Below, one piece after another: positions 14,800 to 15,705 of a DNA stretch of 15,705 nucleotides (the stretch's first letter is position 1; each line of letters starts with the position of its first letter). The notes under the pieces were generated by a model. That model worked only from the letters and a program-made list of their open reading frames with translations, made no database searches and was not told the origin of the DNA. Both the position numbers and the translations under genes were made by a program. This DNA is from Bremia lactucae (lineage: Eukaryota; Oomycota; Peronosporomycetes; Peronosporales; Peronosporaceae). The stretch spans positions 14,279,145-14,294,849 of the forward strand of contig NC_090610.1 in assembly GCF_004359215.1 (NCBI RefSeq). The letters run 5' to 3'.

Positions 14800-15705
14800 T
14801 TACCAGAACGCCGCCGTGAATCGCGGATCTCTATCCGAGACCAATTCACGGGGTAACCCATGGAGTTTGAATACCGTGTCGATAAAGACACGGGCACAAC
14901 CCGGAGCCGTAATTGACTCTGCTACCGCAGCAAGATGAACCGTCTTGCTGAATCTGTCTATAACAGCAAGGATTCCATTGTTTTTGTGGTCGTCTTCGGG
15001 AAATCCGAAGACGAAGTCCATAGATACGGACTGCCAACACTCTGCCGGGAGTGGTAGAGGTTGAAGAGGTGCACGGGATGAACGGCTAGGCTTCACCCGT
15101 TGACAAACCTCGCAAGCACGAATGTACTTGCGCACAAACTGATACTGGCGGGGCCAGTAAAAGTATCGACTTACCGTGAGGTAAGTCTTCTCACGTCCAC
15201 GATGTCCACTTGTTGGAGCATCGTGACACTCATACATGATGCGCAAGCGCAAATCATTGTGAGTCGGGACGACGACACGTGGGGTGTCGCCGGTAACGGC
15301 TGTGTAATACAATAAGCCGTTACGTGTTGTGTATCGATCGGATGACGATCGATATAAAGCCGGTAGATCTTTAAAAGATTTATCGGATGGATTCATTAAA
15401 TGATCCATCAGACAAAGAAGGTCCTTATCTTCTTTATAGGCTTTCTTTATTTCATCAACTAAGGTTGATGATGGAACACTCGTAGTGAGTGTTGCAACAG
15501 TAAGATCACTTTTACTGTTGGGGTGCACTGCTGACTCGAAATCGGGTCGGCGTGATAACGCATCAGCGACGACATTAAGTCGTCCTGGTTTATATTCGAC
15601 GGAGAAGTTATACTCCGCGAAGAAGGATAGCCACCTCGCCATTCTTTGCGAGAGGTGTGGGCTATTGACGGCCGTGCGTAATGACGCATGGTCCGTATAT
15701 ACGAT
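14800..15705 (-). CDS. Ty3/gypsy pol: end of RNase H and integrase (element G, partial)
   Basis: The frame is open from the right edge to a TAA at 14802-14800 (301 codons). The first in-frame ATG (15642) is internal, since YTDHASLRTAVNSPHLSQR precedes it. Counting from that Met: RNase H end with DALSR (27-31), spacer, then the integrase zinc finger with H140, H147, C177 and C180, and the DDE core with SMDF (D209) and VSDRDPRF (D270). The third residue, Glu, follows after the stop with D-35-E spacing. The enzyme joins element cDNA to the chromosome. One stop after FTAAFW is the first lesion. The sequence corresponds to the broken copy at 5300-5937 on the other strand. The upstream RT should lie beyond the window. 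Confidence 0.92.
   Translation of the reverse strand: MVYTDHASLRTAVNSPHLSQRMARWLSFFAEYNFSVEYKPGRLNVVADALSRRPDFESAVHPNSKSDLTVATLTTSVPSSTLVDEIKKAYKEDKDLLCLMDHLMNPSDKSFKDLPALYRSSSDRYTTRNGLLYYTAVTGDTPRVVVPTHNDLRLRIMYECHDAPTSGHRGREKTYLTVSRYFYWPRQYQFVRKYIRACEVCQRVKPSRSSRAPLQPLPLPAECWQSVSMDFVFGFPEDDHKNNGILAVIDRFSKTVHLAAVAESITAPGCARVFIDTVFKLHGLPRELVSDRDPRFTAAFW
14990..15014. repeat. Perfect 10-bp inverted repeat, 5-nt loop, in integrase coding sequence
   Basis: Arms TCGTCTTCGG and CCGAAGACGA around GAAAT. It encodes the VFGFPEDD part of the integrase core on the minus strand, so both arms are protein-coding. Confidence 0.95.

Overview
This window is eukaryotic repeat DNA. It looks like an oomycete genome (Phytophthora or downy-mildew type), because every recognisable coding stretch belongs to the Ty3/gypsy LTR-retrotransposon lineages typical of those genomes. 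The organism call is an inference from protein-family resemblance. I saw no host housekeeping gene, rRNA, tRNA or CRISPR array.

Layout, left to right. (A) 1-896, minus strand: an uninterrupted reading frame for the end of a pol polyprotein (integrase C-terminal domain, then a proline-rich tail) that runs off the left edge. (B) 894-2490, plus strand: a decayed element with gag zinc knuckle, protease, a 66-bp tandem-repeat linker and the first part of a reverse transcriptase (RT). (C) 2499-5939, plus strand: a second decayed element with gag, linker, RT, RNase H and the integrase zinc-binding domain. It is cut off by the next element. (D) 5940-about 12606, plus strand: an almost complete decayed element with 5' LTR, gag, protease, RT, RNase H, integrase, an antisense ORF, a polypurine tract and a 3' LTR. 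(E) 12638-14343, plus strand: a probable third LTR, a leader and an unrecognised acidic/Cys-rich gene broken by frameshifts and a stop. (F) 14345-14484, plus strand: a scrap of pol C-terminus. (G) 14486-15705, minus strand: RNase H end plus a full integrase core, damaged only by two stop codons.

A and G lie on the same strand in the right order. G stops where the integrase core ends, and A starts where the integrase C-terminal domain begins. They look like one fairly young minus-strand element split by a 13.6-kb block of older plus-strand debris (B-F).

Three observations stand out. The two LTRs of element D share outer parts in the same orientation, but about 280 bp in the middle is inverted in one relative to the other. 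Element D carries an antisense ORF between integrase and polypurine tract. The whole window is very rich in perfect short-loop inverted repeats (arms of 8-12 bp), in coding and LTR sequence alike, far above chance. That suggests either a local template-switch mutation process or selection on RNA/DNA folding.
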